A stretch of DNA of 64,000 nucleotides from Amycolatopsis sp. DSM 110486. Lineage in GTDB: Bacteria > Actinomycetota > Actinomycetes > Mycobacteriales > Pseudonocardiaceae. The notes beneath the pieces are model-generated. The model saw only the letters and a program-made list of their open reading frames with translations. It made no database searches and had not been told where the DNA came from. This document shows positions 33,485-42,568 of the stretch, one piece after another. Location of the stretch: the NCBI RefSeq assembly GCF_019468465.1, contig NZ_CP080519.1:1193001-1257000 (forward strand), given 5' to 3'. Made by a program: the position numbers and the translations under genes. Positions within the stretch are counted from its first letter, which is position 1. The number at the start of each line of letters is the position of its first letter.

Positions 33485-34897
33485 TCAGACAGCCAGTCGC
33501 GCGTGCCGCAGCAGGGCTTCGACGGCCTGGTCCACGTCCGCCTCGTCGCTCGCCCAGTCCGAAACCGAGATGCGCATGAGCCGCTCGCCGCGGTAGGTCG
33601 TGCCGCTGAAGAACGCCTTGCCCTCGGCGCGAACCCCGGCCATGACGGCGTCGGCGAGCCGGCCGTGGTCGCCGTCGGGCGCGAGCCAGCGCACGAGGAC
33701 CTGGTTGGACACGACGTCGTTCACGATCTCGGCCTGACCACTCGCGCCGAGCTGGTCGGCGAAGCGGCGGGCCAGCCCGATGGTCCGCTCGACGAGTCCG
33801 GCGACGCCGTCGCGGCCGAGCGCCCGCAGCGTCGCGTAGACACCGACCCCGCGGGCCCGGCGGGAAAAGTCGGGCCCCCAGTCCATCGGGTCGCGACCGC
33901 CTTCACCCTGTTCGAGGTAGGCCGCCTGCACGCTCATCGCCGCCCGGTGCGCGGACGCGTTGGCGCAGATGGCGATTCCGCAGTCGTAGGAGACGTTGAG
34001 CAGCTTGTGCCCGTCGGTCGACCAGGAGTCGAGGCGGTCGAGGCCCGCGGTGCGCGCCGCCATGGCCGGCGCCGCGGCGGCCAGCAGCATCACGGCGCCG
34101 TCGACGTGGACCCACGTCGGGTTGCCGGCGGCACGGTGGGCCTCGGCGAGGTCGGCCACGGCGGCGAAGTCGTCGAAGCTGCCAGTGTTCACATTGCCGC
34201 ACTCGACGACGATCATCGTCGGCCCGTGCACGGAGGCCAGCACCTTTTCCAGTGCGTCGGGCCGCATGTTGTCCTCGTCGTCGCACTCCACGGTGACCAG
34301 CGCCCGCTCGCCGAGGCCGAGGAACCGCAACGCGCGCAGCACGGTCGAGTGCGCCCCGGACTTCACCACGACCGTGATCCGCGGCGCGCCGGCGAGACCG
34401 TCGGCCTCGACGTTCCACCCGACGTCGCGCAGCACCTGGTGTCGGGCCGCCGCGAGGCAGGTGAACGTGGCCATCTGCCCGCCGGTGACGAACCCGACCG
34501 AACTCTCGCCGGGCAACCCCAGCAGGTCGACCAGCCACTCGGCCGCGAGTTCCTCGGCCACGGAGACACCCGGCGTCGACGGGTAGAGCGAAGCGTTCTG
34601 ATCCCACGCCGTGAGCAGCAGGTCCGCGCCGAGCGCCGCCGGGTGCAGGCCGCCGACGACGTAACCGAAGTAGCGCCCGCTCGCCTGCGCGGCCACGTAG
34701 GGCTCGAGATCACGAGCGAGCTCGTCGACGACCCGCACCGCGTCGACCCCGCGCGCCGTCGGCGGGTGGTCGAGCGCCGCGCGGATCGTCGCGTGGTCCG
34801 CGGTCGGGAACACGGGCCGGTCCGGCAGCGAGCCGAGGTACCCCAGCGCGGCCGTGCTCGCCGCGTCGAGCACGGATTTCCAGTCTGACTCCTGCAC
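33485..34897 (-). CDS. group II PLP-dependent decarboxylase (aromatic-L-amino-acid/glutamate decarboxylase family)
   Basis: 470 residues. SGRYFGYVVGGLHPAALGAD near 73, GFVTGGQMATFTCLAAARH near 135, HVDGA (Asp binding the PLP nitrogen, normally HVDAA), and the PLP lysine Lys298 in STDGHKLLNV. Actinobacterial members decarboxylate amino acids or act as aldehyde synthases. GTG 34897 is chosen because AGGAGGA lies 3-9 nt upstream; a longer frame begins 8 codons earlier without a site. The palindrome at 34968 is in its promoter. Confidence 0.87.
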   Translation of the reverse strand: MQESDWKSVLDAASTAALGYLGSLPDRPVFPTADHATIRAALDHPPTARGVDAVRVVDELARDLEPYVAAQASGRYFGYVVGGLHPAALGADLLLTAWDQNASLYPSTPGVSVAEELAAEWLVDLLGLPGESSVGFVTGGQMATFTCLAAARHQVLRDVGWNVEADGLAGAPRITVVVKSGAHSTVLRALRFLGLGERALVTVECDDEDNMRPDALEKVLASVHGPTMIVVECGNVNTGSFDDFAAVADLAEAHRAAGNPTWVHVDGAVMLLAAAAPAMAARTAGLDRLDSWSTDGHKLLNVSYDCGIAICANASAHRAAMSVQAAYLEQGEGGRDPMDWGPDFSRRARGVGVYATLRALGRDGVAGLVERTIGLARRFADQLGASGQAEIVNDVVSNQVLVRWLAPDGDHGRLADAVMAGVRAEGKAFFSGTTYRGERLMRISVSDWASDEADVDQAVEALLRHARLAV

Positions 34898-34967
34898 GGT
34901 TCCTCCTGCGGTCGTCGGCACGTCGAGGACCGACGACGTCCACGCAGGACAGCCGGCACCACAATCT

Positions 34968-34981
34968 GAGTCGCCCGACTC
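34968..34981. promoter_or_regulatory. 14-bp palindrome upstream of the decarboxylase
   Basis: GAGTCG-CC-CGACTC, perfect 6-bp arms, 71 bp before the start at 34897. A plausible operator; the regulator is unknown. Confidence 0.4.
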
Positions 34982-35057
34982 GGATTGCGGTCATTCTGCG
35001 TTGGCGCACTCAGAACTGTCAAGGCCCCCGGGCAGCGCGCGGGCCGCCCGCACGGTT

Positions 35058-35771
35058 TCAGCCGCGCTCGGCCAGCGCCTTCAGCAGCGCTTCGGCTGCC
35101 TGCTCACCCGAGGCCGGGTTCTGGCCGGTGATCAGGTTGCCGTCGACCACCACGTACGGACCCCAAGCCGGGCCCGAGGAATACTCGGCGCCGGCGCCAC
35201 GCAGTCGCTCCTCCAGCAGCCACGGCGCGTTCTGCGCGAGGCCGACCTGCTGCTCCTCATCGTCGGTGAACGCGGTGAGCTTGCGGCCCTTGAACAGCCA
35301 GGCGCCCTCGGGGTCGCCGGCGGAGAAGAAGCTCGCCGGGCCGTGGCACAGCGACGCGACGACCTTGGACTCGTCCGGCAGCAGCGCGGCCAGCACGCGG
35401 GCGACGTCGGCGTTCACGGCCAGGTCCTGCATCGGGCCGTGGCCGCCGGGAATCAGCACCCCGTCGAACTCGGCCGGGTCCACGTCCTCGAGCCGCGCCG
35501 GCGACTGCAGCAGCTCGCAGTGGGCTTCGAGGTACGCGCGCATCTCTTCGGCGCGGGCCGGGTCGTCGCCGTTGACCTTCGGGCTGAGGCTCATCTCGTC
35601 GGCCGGGGCGGGGCGTCCGCCCGGCGTCGCGATGGTCAGCTCCACGCCCGCCGCGGACAGGATGCGGTGCGGCACCACGAACTCCTCGGCCCAGAACCCG
35701 GTCGGACGCTGAGTGCCGTCCTTCTGGCTCCACTTCGTGGCCGACGTGAGGATCACCAACAGCTTGGTCAT
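35058..35771 (-). CDS. DJ-1/PfpI-family type 1 glutamine amidotransferase-like protein
   Basis: 237 residues. Nucleophile-elbow Cys in VVASLCHGPASF (about residue 128) with adjacent His, GVLIPGGHGPMQDL, and the N-terminal LVILTSATKW. Length and TPGG motif match the Hsp31-like glyoxalase III/deglycase group. It would detoxify methylglyoxal or repair glycated molecules, or simply be annotated as a protease-like protein. ATG 35771 follows AAGGAG. Divergent from the CGNR gene at 35950. Confidence 0.87.
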   Translation of the reverse strand: MTKLLVILTSATKWSQKDGTQRPTGFWAEEFVVPHRILSAAGVELTIATPGGRPAPADEMSLSPKVNGDDPARAEEMRAYLEAHCELLQSPARLEDVDPAEFDGVLIPGGHGPMQDLAVNADVARVLAALLPDESKVVASLCHGPASFFSAGDPEGAWLFKGRKLTAFTDDEEQQVGLAQNAPWLLEERLRGAGAEYSSGPAWGPYVVVDGNLITGQNPASGEQAAEALLKALAERG

Positions 35772-35828
35772 GTCTTCGTTCTCCTTGGGGATTTCCCGCG
35801 CTCCGAAGTGAGCGGCAGGCTTGATCAC

Positions 35829-35852
35829 GTGTCATAGGCTAATCCTTGACAC
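35829..35852. promoter_or_regulatory. inverted repeat with embedded -35 box
   Basis: GTGTCA-N12-TGACAC in the divergent promoter between the DJ-1 and CGNR genes. The right arm forms TTGACA (35846-35851). A separate -10-like TACACT (35924-35929) lies closer to the CGNR start. Confidence 0.45.
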
Positions 35853-35949
35853 ATATCACTTGGCGATGATTTGAGCTTGCGTGTGACTTGCTTAACAACT
35901 TAGGTCATGACATCACCGTCGGCTACACTCGACGTCGGAGGTGGCGGCT

Positions 35950-36534
35950 GTGAAGGTGACGCTGGGTCCCGCGCGCGCCGGTGACGAGTGTTTGAGCTCG
36001 AACCTGCTGGTCGGGTACGTGAACACGCGCGTGCACGGCAAACAGGCCAAGGAGCAGCTGACCGACGGCGCCGCGGTCGCGAAGTGGTTCCAGGCCGTCG
36101 ACGCGGGTGACTCCGCCGACGCGACCGACGCCGACGCGGCCACCGCCCGCGAACTGCGCGACGCGTTGCTGGGCATCCTGCGCGCGCACGTCGGCTGCGA
36201 CGAGGGCGTGGCGATGGTGGCCGAATCCGAAGCCCACCTGCAGCGGGCCGCCCTGCGTTTCCCTGTGACCACGGTCGTCACGGCGGAGGGGTGCGAGCTG
36301 CACCCGACGGGCACCGGCGTCGACCGGTCGTTCTCGCACCTGCTCAGCGCGGTCGCCGACCTCGCCTCGCGGGGCGCTTGGCCGCGGGTGAAGGTGTGCA
36401 AGAACGACACGTGCTACACGGCGTTCTTCGACAAGACGCGCAACTCTTCTGCGCTGTACTGCAGCACGACGTGCAGCGGCCAGATGGCGACGCGCGCGTA
36501 CCGCGAGCGAAAAAAGGAGTGCGCCGCTCGGTGA
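35950..36534 (+). CDS. CGNR-type zinc-finger putative regulator
   Basis: 194 residues with an ABATE-like N-terminal domain (NLLVGYVNTRVHG) and a C-terminal zinc finger: C-x4-C in CKNDTC and C-x3-C in YCSTTC. The four zinc cysteines are intact but the name motif CGNR reads CSGQ. GTG 35950 has GGAGG 8 nt upstream. Unlike the CGNR protein at 481, it keeps Cys after the aromatic residue. Divergent from the DJ-1 gene, which is its likely target. Confidence 0.8.
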   Translation: MKVTLGPARAGDECLSSNLLVGYVNTRVHGKQAKEQLTDGAAVAKWFQAVDAGDSADATDADAATARELRDALLGILRAHVGCDEGVAMVAESEAHLQRAALRFPVTTVVTAEGCELHPTGTGVDRSFSHLLSAVADLASRGAWPRVKVCKNDTCYTAFFDKTRNSSALYCSTTCSGQMATRAYRERKKECAAR

Positions 36535-36574
36535 TCAGCGGAACACAGCCGTCCACTCAGGAGTTGAGCGTGGC

Positions 36575-37348
36575 ATGAGCCAACTCGTGGACCGCACGAT
36601 CACCGCCCTGCGCACCGAGCACGACACGCTCGCCGCCCTCGTCCGCACCCTCACCGACGAGCAGCTGGCCACCACCAGCGGCGCTGCCGAATGGACCGTC
36701 GCGCAAGCCCTGTCCCACCTCGGCAGTGGCGCGGAAATCGGCCGCGCGCCGATCGCCCGGGCCGCCGGCGAGACCGTGGAGGCCGAAGACAACCCGACAA
36801 TCTGGGCTCGCTGGGACGCGTCCGCGCCGCGCGCGCAGGCCGAAGGTTTCCTGGAGCACAACGCCCGGTGGCTCGAGACCGTCGAAGCCCTCACGCCCGA
36901 GCAGCGCTCGGCGCTGACCGTCGATCTCGGCTTCCTGCCCGAGCCGGTCTCGCTGCTGACCGCCCTGGGCATGCGCCTCAACGAGGTGGCCAACCACTCG
37001 TGGGACGTGCGCGTGGCCTTCGACCCCGACGCCGGTGTGGAAGCCGCCTCGGCCGAGGTGCTCGTCGACCTGCTGGCCGGCCCGGTCGGCTTCATGCTGA
37101 ACTTCCTCGCGAAGCCGGCCGAGCTCGGGAAGCCGGGGTCCGTCGCCATCCCGGGTGCCGGCCTGGTGATCGACGAAGCCGTCACGGTGGTGGACCACCT
37201 CGAGTCGCCTTCGGCCACGTTCAACGGCCCGGCCGAAGCGTTCATCCGTCTGGTCAGCGGCCGTTTGAAGCCTCCGTACGACAACGACGTGACCGTCGAC
37301 GGCGCCCTCTCGCTCGACGACCTGCGCCGGGTGTTCCCCGGCTTCTGA
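36575..37348 (+). CDS. maleylpyruvate isomerase N-terminal-domain protein (mycothiol-dependent type)
   Basis: 257 residues with the DinB-like MDMPI_N domain at residues ~8-150: EWTVAQALSHLGSGAEIG carries one metal His and NEVANHSWDVRVAFDPDA the H-x2-D pair of the metal site. The C-terminal domain is the family's usual extension. Such proteins are mycothiol-dependent isomerases or transferases, consistent with an actinomycete. It follows the CGNR gene by 40 bp and may be co-transcribed; a strong terminator follows. Confidence 0.83.
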   Translation: MSQLVDRTITALRTEHDTLAALVRTLTDEQLATTSGAAEWTVAQALSHLGSGAEIGRAPIARAAGETVEAEDNPTIWARWDASAPRAQAEGFLEHNARWLETVEALTPEQRSALTVDLGFLPEPVSLLTALGMRLNEVANHSWDVRVAFDPDAGVEAASAEVLVDLLAGPVGFMLNFLAKPAELGKPGSVAIPGAGLVIDEAVTVVDHLESPSATFNGPAEAFIRLVSGRLKPPYDNDVTVDGALSLDDLRRVFPGF

Positions 37349-37384
37349 CGCGGGGTGTTCCCCGACCTGGGACGGAATGGACAG

Positions 37385-37420
37385 CGGGCTGACCGGTTTC
37401 GCTCACGGTCAGCCCGTTTT
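37385..37420 (+). terminator. Rho-independent terminator
   Basis: Perfect 11-bp stem CGGGCTGACCG / CGGTCAGCCCG with a 10-nt loop followed by TTTT. Ends the transcript of the gene at 36575. Confidence 0.85.
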
Positions 37421-37624
37421 CTGTCATTCCGGCGATAACCTTCGCACGTGAGCGGTTCTGGGGTGTGCGGTGTGCCGCACGGGCTGTGCGAATTCGGACG
37501 GGCGCTGGTGCCGTTGCCCCACTTCATGATCGGTTGAGGACAGTGGCTGTCGACGAACCACCGACGATCCGCGTCCTGCGGTCACGGCGCCGAGGAGTGG
37601 TTCGACGCCTGAGCCCCGCCGCGA

Positions 37625-38839
37625 TCACGTCCGCTCGGCGACTCTTCGCACCCCGTGCACCGTCCTCGGGATCCACGTCCACAACGCCCCGGCCGCGGCG
37701 AAGCCGACCAGTCCACTGACGACGATCCCCAGCCCGAGCCCGGCCAGCGCGGTCACCCCCGCCAGCAGCAGCGGGCCGAGGCCGGAACCGACGTCGGCCA
37801 GCTCGTTCCAGATGCCGATGTGCGTCGGGCGGCCGACGGTCGGCGAGACGTCGGCGCCGAGCGTCATCACGATGCCCGAGCCCAGGCCGTTGCCGAAACC
37901 CATCACCATGGCCACGAGGGCAAGCAGAACCGGCCCGTGCGTCAACGGCATGAGGACGAAGGAAGCACCGAGCACGAACGTGCAAGGGACCGCGACCCAC
38001 CGGCGGCCACGGCGGTCCATCACCTTGCCCGCCGGGTAGAAGACCAGCGCGTCGATCGCGCCGGCGAAACCGTAGATCACCGAGCTGACCGTGGGCGACA
38101 GGCCGAGGTGGGCCGCCCACAGGGGAACGACGGTCTGGCGCGTCTGCCGGATCCCCGACAGCAGCAGGATGCCGACACCGAGCGTCGCGTACACCCGCCA
38201 CTTCTGCTTGACCATCCCCCACGTCGTGATCGCCGCCGCGGCCGCGCGGTGCTCGTCGGTCGTCTCCAGATCCGGCACCCGGTACACGACGATCCCGGCG
38301 GCGAGCACCGCGACGAGGCTCAGGTAGTACGCGCCGGCCTGCCCCCAGACCAGCATCGCCGCGGCCCCGGCGAACGGACCCAGGAACAGCCCCACGCGCA
38401 TCGTCCCGCCGAGCGTCGACAACGCCCGCGCCCGCATGTGCAGCGGCACCGCCTCGGTCAGGTACGACTGCCGCGCCAGGCCGTACACCGCGCTCGCGGC
38501 GCCGATCAGCAGCACGCCGGCGCCGTAGACCAGCAACGCGGACTGCCCCGAACCGATGTTGACCAGGCACAGCGCCAACCCGACGGCCGTGACCCCGGCC
38601 GCCACCAACATCGACTTCCGCTCACCGACCCGGGTCGCGAGGATGCCCGCCGGGATGTTCGTGATGAGCGAGCCGATCCCGAGCAACGCCCCGATCAACG
38701 CCGCCACCGACGTCGTGGCCCCGCGGTCGATCGCACTCAGCGCGACGACCGGCAACATCGAGCCCTCCGCCAGCCCGAACAACGCGGCGGGCCCGTACAC
38801 CGCGACCGCCACCGACCGCAGCCGGAACTCCTCAGCCAT
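37625..38839 (-). CDS. MFS transporter
   Basis: 404 residues with about 12 hydrophobic helices and a cytoplasmic central loop (TTDEHRAAAAAITTWGMVKQK). MFS signature sequences occur between helices 2-3 (RVGERKSM) and in the second half (GKVMDRRGRRWVAVP). The N-terminal half is typical of drug/metabolite exporters. There is no close regulator, and the upstream region is the decayed cupin area. Substrate unknown. Confidence 0.87.
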   Translation of the reverse strand: MAEEFRLRSVAVAVYGPAALFGLAEGSMLPVVALSAIDRGATTSVAALIGALLGIGSLITNIPAGILATRVGERKSMLVAAGVTAVGLALCLVNIGSGQSALLVYGAGVLLIGAASAVYGLARQSYLTEAVPLHMRARALSTLGGTMRVGLFLGPFAGAAAMLVWGQAGAYYLSLVAVLAAGIVVYRVPDLETTDEHRAAAAAITTWGMVKQKWRVYATLGVGILLLSGIRQTRQTVVPLWAAHLGLSPTVSSVIYGFAGAIDALVFYPAGKVMDRRGRRWVAVPCTFVLGASFVLMPLTHGPVLLALVAMVMGFGNGLGSGIVMTLGADVSPTVGRPTHIGIWNELADVGSGLGPLLLAGVTALAGLGLGIVVSGLVGFAAAGALWTWIPRTVHGVRRVAERT

Positions 38840-39093
38840 GCCCGGCCACCACCGCGATCACCAGGTCGCGGTCAGGACCGTCCGCTCTCCGAGCGCAGGA
38901 GTGCCACAGAGCGAGGCGACTTGGTATTTCGGCAGCGAGAAGTCCTGTGCTCACGGGCCGATCTTCGCAAGCCCGGCCCACTCACCGGCTCGCTCGTGGC
39001 GAGTCCCACACCAGTCGCCGACCGTCTGGAGTACAACTCCCGCTGCAGAACTACACAATTCTCCTTCAACGGACTTTCCGGGACCCCCTGCCC

Positions 39094-39285
39094 GCCACGC
39101 CGACGAGGACGAGTGGAGCTACGTCGTCCGCGGCCGGATCGGCGCGATCTCCAACGGCACCGAGATCTACGCCGACGGACGCCGAGTGGATCGTCAAACC
39201 CCGCGGCGAGTGCCACGCCTTCTGGAACGACACCGACGAGCCCGCCACCGCCGCGGTGATCGAACGCCACCAGCCCGTCTTCTGA
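39094..39285 (+). pseudogene. frameshifted cupin-domain remnant
   Basis: One frame reads HADEDEWSYVVRGRIGAISNG, a typical cupin start, and a second frame, one base later, continues EWIVKPRGECHAFWNDTDEPA and ends at TGA 39285. Together they cover a cupin barrel of about 65 residues, but the frame changes near 39172-39187 and nothing upstream encodes the missing N-terminus. A decayed gene; a sequencing error could explain the shift but not the missing start. Confidence 0.75.
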
Positions 39286-39294
39286 CAGGGCCGG

Positions 39295-40323
39295 TCAGAA
39301 CTTGTCGACGTCCACAATGGCCTTGGCGAACGGCTGCGGGGCTTCCTGCGGAACGTTGTGGCCGATCCCGGTGAAAGTGCGGTGCTCGTACTTGCCCGTG
39401 AACTTGTCGCGATAGGCCTTGCCGTCGGCCGCGGCGGCGTCGAAGTCGCTGCCGATCGTGATCGTCGGAACGCCGATCTTCGGCGAGGCCTGAAGTTTCT
39501 GTTCGTAGACGTCGTACTGCGGTTCACCCGGCGCGAGGCTTTGACGCCAGCGGTAGTTGTGCACGACGATGGCCACGTGGTCGGGGTTGTCGAACGACTG
39601 CGCCGTGCGGTCGTAGGTCGCGTCGTCGAAGTGCCACTTCGGAGAGACGTTCTGCCAGATCAGCTTGTTGAAGTCGTGCCGGTACTTCGCGTAGCCCAGC
39701 TCGCCGCGATCCGTGGCGAGGTAGTACTGGTACCACCAGCCGTATTCGGCCAGCGGGGCCAGCGGCTCTTTGTTGGCCGCCAGGTTGTTGATGCCGTAGC
39801 CGCTCACCGCGACCATCGCCTTGACGCGCTCCGGCCACAGCGCCGCGATGACGTCCGCGGTGCGCACACCCCAGTCGTAGCCGCCGAGGATCACCTTGTC
39901 GAGGTGCAGGGCGTCCATCATGGCCACGATGTCGAGTGCGACCGCCGCCTGCTGTCCATTGCGGACAGTTTCCTTGGACAGGAACGTCGTCGGACCGTAG
40001 CCGCGCAGGAACGGCGCGAAGACGTGGTAGCCGGCCGCGGCGAGCAGCGGGCCGACGTCGACGTAGCTGTGCGGGTCGTACGGCCAGCCGTGGAGCAGGA
40101 CCACCGGCTTGCCCGTGGCCGGGCCCCACTCGGCGTACCCGACGTCGAGCAGCCCGGCCTTGACCTGTTTGATCGGGCCGAGCGAGGTGTTCTTGCCGGA
40201 GCCCGCCCTGAGGTCGTCGCCGGGCGCGGCGACCGGCGCGCCCTGTCCGGTGGAACACGCGGCCAGCGACGCGGCCGCCGCTGTCGCGGCGAAGGCCTGG
40301 CCGAACTGCCTCCGGTTGATCAT
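39295..40323 (-). CDS. exported alpha/beta hydrolase with Asp nucleophile (epoxide hydrolase/dehalogenase-like lipoprotein)
   Basis: 342 residues. The twin-arginine signal peptide NRRQF is followed by an Ala-rich core and a lipobox ending SLAAC (Cys23), indicating Tat export as a lipoprotein. Hydrolase core: VVLLHGWPYDPHSY, a nucleophile elbow GGYDWGVR with Asp in place of Ser, and GIGHNVPQEAPQPF for the catalytic His. The Asp nucleophile implies epoxide hydrolase or dehalogenase chemistry, not ester cleavage. ATG 40323; a sole gene between the pseudogene and a GNAT gene. Confidence 0.8.
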   Translation of the reverse strand: MINRRQFGQAFAATAAAASLAACSTGQGAPVAAPGDDLRAGSGKNTSLGPIKQVKAGLLDVGYAEWGPATGKPVVLLHGWPYDPHSYVDVGPLLAAAGYHVFAPFLRGYGPTTFLSKETVRNGQQAAVALDIVAMMDALHLDKVILGGYDWGVRTADVIAALWPERVKAMVAVSGYGINNLAANKEPLAPLAEYGWWYQYYLATDRGELGYAKYRHDFNKLIWQNVSPKWHFDDATYDRTAQSFDNPDHVAIVVHNYRWRQSLAPGEPQYDVYEQKLQASPKIGVPTITIGSDFDAAAADGKAYRDKFTGKYEHRTFTGIGHNVPQEAPQPFAKAIVDVDKF

Positions 40324-40435
40324 CGGAACTCCTTGGTGGATCGCGCGTTTTCGTTGACTCCGCAAACCTATGTGGACAGTGATCTTCGGCGCGAGCGTCA
40401 GGTGACGCTGTCGGTGTACGTCACCTCTGAGGTCG

Positions 40436-40930
40436 TCATTTTTCGGGCGCGGCAAGGGTTCCGTGGACGGTGATCGTCTCCCCGTGCCGCACGAACCGGA
40501 TGTCCGGGAGCCGGCGCCGAAGCCAGTCGAGGACGAAGTAGTTGGCGCCGAGCACATCGCACCGCACCCGCGTCGAACCGCCGTCCGAGAGGGCGTTCGC
40601 CATCTCCCGCAGGAGTTTCCGGCCGATGCCCCGGAACTGGTAGTCCTCGGCGACGACGATGCCGATGTCCACACCGTCACCGTCGTGGTCGGTCGCCATC
40701 AGGTGCCCGACCACGGTCTCGCCGTCGAGAGCGAGGAGGACGACCTGGCCGGGCGCGACCGTGGTCAGCGTCGTGAGCAGACCCGGCGAGATGTGCCGGA
40801 TGCCGGAGAAGAACCGGTGGTACCGGCTGGCGAGCGACAGTCCGATGAGGAATCTTCCGACCGGCTCACCGTCGTCGGCACCGGGTCGGCGCACGACGAT
40901 CCGCGCCGCGAGGTCGGCTTCAGGCGCCAT
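40436..40930 (-). CDS. GNAT-family N-acetyltransferase
   Basis: 164 residues. Acetyl-CoA motif A: VDIGIVVAEDYQFRGIGRKLL (about 90-110), with strand beta4 and a C-terminal NYFVLDWLRRRL. In actinomycetes this type often acts on small amines or on acyl-CoA synthetases. It starts 6 bp after the fadD-type gene and closes that operon, so acetylation control of the synthetase is conceivable (inference). Confidence 0.83.
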   Translation of the reverse strand: MAPEADLAARIVVRRPGADDGEPVGRFLIGLSLASRYHRFFSGIRHISPGLLTTLTTVAPGQVVLLALDGETVVGHLMATDHDGDGVDIGIVVAEDYQFRGIGRKLLREMANALSDGGSTRVRCDVLGANYFVLDWLRRRLPDIRFVRHGETITVHGTLAAPEK

Positions 40931-40936
40931 GGAACC

Positions 40937-42556
40937 TCACAGCGTCGGCACCGGAAGCCCCAGCGCCTCGGCCGATTCCGCCCGCATCTCGACCTTGCGG
41001 ATCTTGCCGGTCACGGTCGTGGGGAACTGCTCCACCAGACGCACGTACCGCGGGATCTTGTAGTGCGCCAGCTTTCCTGTCGCGAAGGCGCGGATCGCGT
41101 CGGCGTCGAGCGGAGCCGCGCCGGCCCGCACCTTGATGCAGGCGCACAGCTCCTCGCCGAACCGCTCGTCGGGCACCCCGACCACCTGCACGTCCTCGAT
41201 GTCCGGATGCGTGTAGAGGAACTCCTCGATCTCCCGCGGGTACACGTTCTCCCCGCCCCGGATCACCATGTCCTTGATCCGGCCGACGATCAGCGCGTAA
41301 CCGTCCTCACGCATCACGGCGAGGTCGCCGGTGTGCATCCAGCCGTCGGCGTCGAGCGCGTCCGCCGTGCGCTCCGGGTCGTTCCAGTACCCGATCATCA
41401 CCGAATAGCCGCGCGTGCAGAACTCGCCCGGCGTCCCGCGTTCCACGGTCTCGCCGGTCTCCGGGTCGACGATCTTGATCTCGACGTGCGGGTGCACACG
41501 CCCGATCGTCGCGGTGCGCCGGTCGAGGTCGTCGTCGGCGAGCGTCTGGCAGGAGACCGGCGAGGTCTCCGTCATCCCGTACGCAATGGACACTTCTGCC
41601 AGGTGCATCTCGGTGACACAGCGCTTCATGACCTCGACGGGACACGGCGCGCCCGCCATGATCCCCGTGCGCAGCGTGCTCAGGTCGTACTCCGCGAACG
41701 CGGGCAGCGCCTGCATGCCGATGAACATCGTGGGCACGCCGTACACCGCGGTGCAGCGTTCGTCCTGAATGGACCGCAGCGTGGTCGCCGGGTCGAACGC
41801 CGGGCCCGGGATGACCATAGCGGCGCCGTGCGTGGTACAGCCGAGGTTGGCCATCACCATGCCGAAGCAGTGGTAGAAAGGCACCGGGATCGCCAGCCGG
41901 TCAACGTGGGTGAAGCCGATCGTCTCGGTGACGAAGAAGCCGTTGTTCAGGATGTTGCGGTGGCTCAGCGTGGCGCCCTTGGGAAAGCCCGTGGTGCCCG
42001 ACGTGTACTGGATGTTGATCGGGTCGTGCGGGCTGAGCGAGGCCAGGCGTCCGGCCAGGTCTTCCTCACCCGTCGCGCAGTCGAGCAGCTGCTGCCAGTC
42101 GTCGGTGTCGAGGTACACGACGGTACGCAGCGCGGTGCCGGCGCGGACTTCGTCGATCATGGCCCCGTAGTCGCTGGTCTTGAACGTGCTCGCCGAGATC
42201 AAGAGCGTGACGCCGGACTGTTCGAGCGCGTACGCCAGCTCGTGTGTGCGGTACGCCGGGTTGATGTTGACCAGGATCGCGCCGATCTTCGCGGTGGCGT
42301 ACTGCGTGATCGTCCACTCGGCACAGTTCGGTGCCCAGATGCCGACGCGGTCGCCCTTTTCGACCCCGACCGCCATCAACGCCCTGGCGAGCGCGTCGAC
42401 GTCCGCGTTGAGCTCGGCGTAGGTCCAGCGCCGTCCGGTCGCGAACTCGACGAGGCCCTCGCGGTCACCGTGCGCGGCGACGGTGCGTTCGAAGTTCGCG
42501 CCGATCGTCTCTTCGAGCAGGGCCGGGCTGTCCGCACCGCGGGCGTAGGAGAGCAT
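40937..42556 (-). CDS. fatty-acid--CoA ligase (AMP-binding, FadD-type)
   Basis: 539 residues of the ANL superfamily. P-loop YTSGTTGFPKGATLSH near residue 188, A5 motif YGMTETSPVS, hinge region DGYALIVGRIKDMVIRGGENV near 430, and the C-terminal catalytic Lys in TTVTGKIRKVEMR. It activates a carboxylate via acyl-AMP to acyl-CoA. Follows two acyl-CoA dehydrogenase genes (12 bp gap) within one operon. Medium- or long-chain substrates are likely. Confidence 0.9.
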   Translation of the reverse strand: MLSYARGADSPALLEETIGANFERTVAAHGDREGLVEFATGRRWTYAELNADVDALARALMAVGVEKGDRVGIWAPNCAEWTITQYATAKIGAILVNINPAYRTHELAYALEQSGVTLLISASTFKTSDYGAMIDEVRAGTALRTVVYLDTDDWQQLLDCATGEEDLAGRLASLSPHDPINIQYTSGTTGFPKGATLSHRNILNNGFFVTETIGFTHVDRLAIPVPFYHCFGMVMANLGCTTHGAAMVIPGPAFDPATTLRSIQDERCTAVYGVPTMFIGMQALPAFAEYDLSTLRTGIMAGAPCPVEVMKRCVTEMHLAEVSIAYGMTETSPVSCQTLADDDLDRRTATIGRVHPHVEIKIVDPETGETVERGTPGEFCTRGYSVMIGYWNDPERTADALDADGWMHTGDLAVMREDGYALIVGRIKDMVIRGGENVYPREIEEFLYTHPDIEDVQVVGVPDERFGEELCACIKVRAGAAPLDADAIRAFATGKLAHYKIPRYVRLVEQFPTTVTGKIRKVEMRAESAEALGLPVPTL

Positions 42557-42568
42557 GATCCACTCCGA

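Noticed and set aside
37448-37537. A 29-codon frame after the terminator (GTG start)
   Set aside because: No ribosome site, no homology and no conserved pattern; probably chance in the intergenic region.
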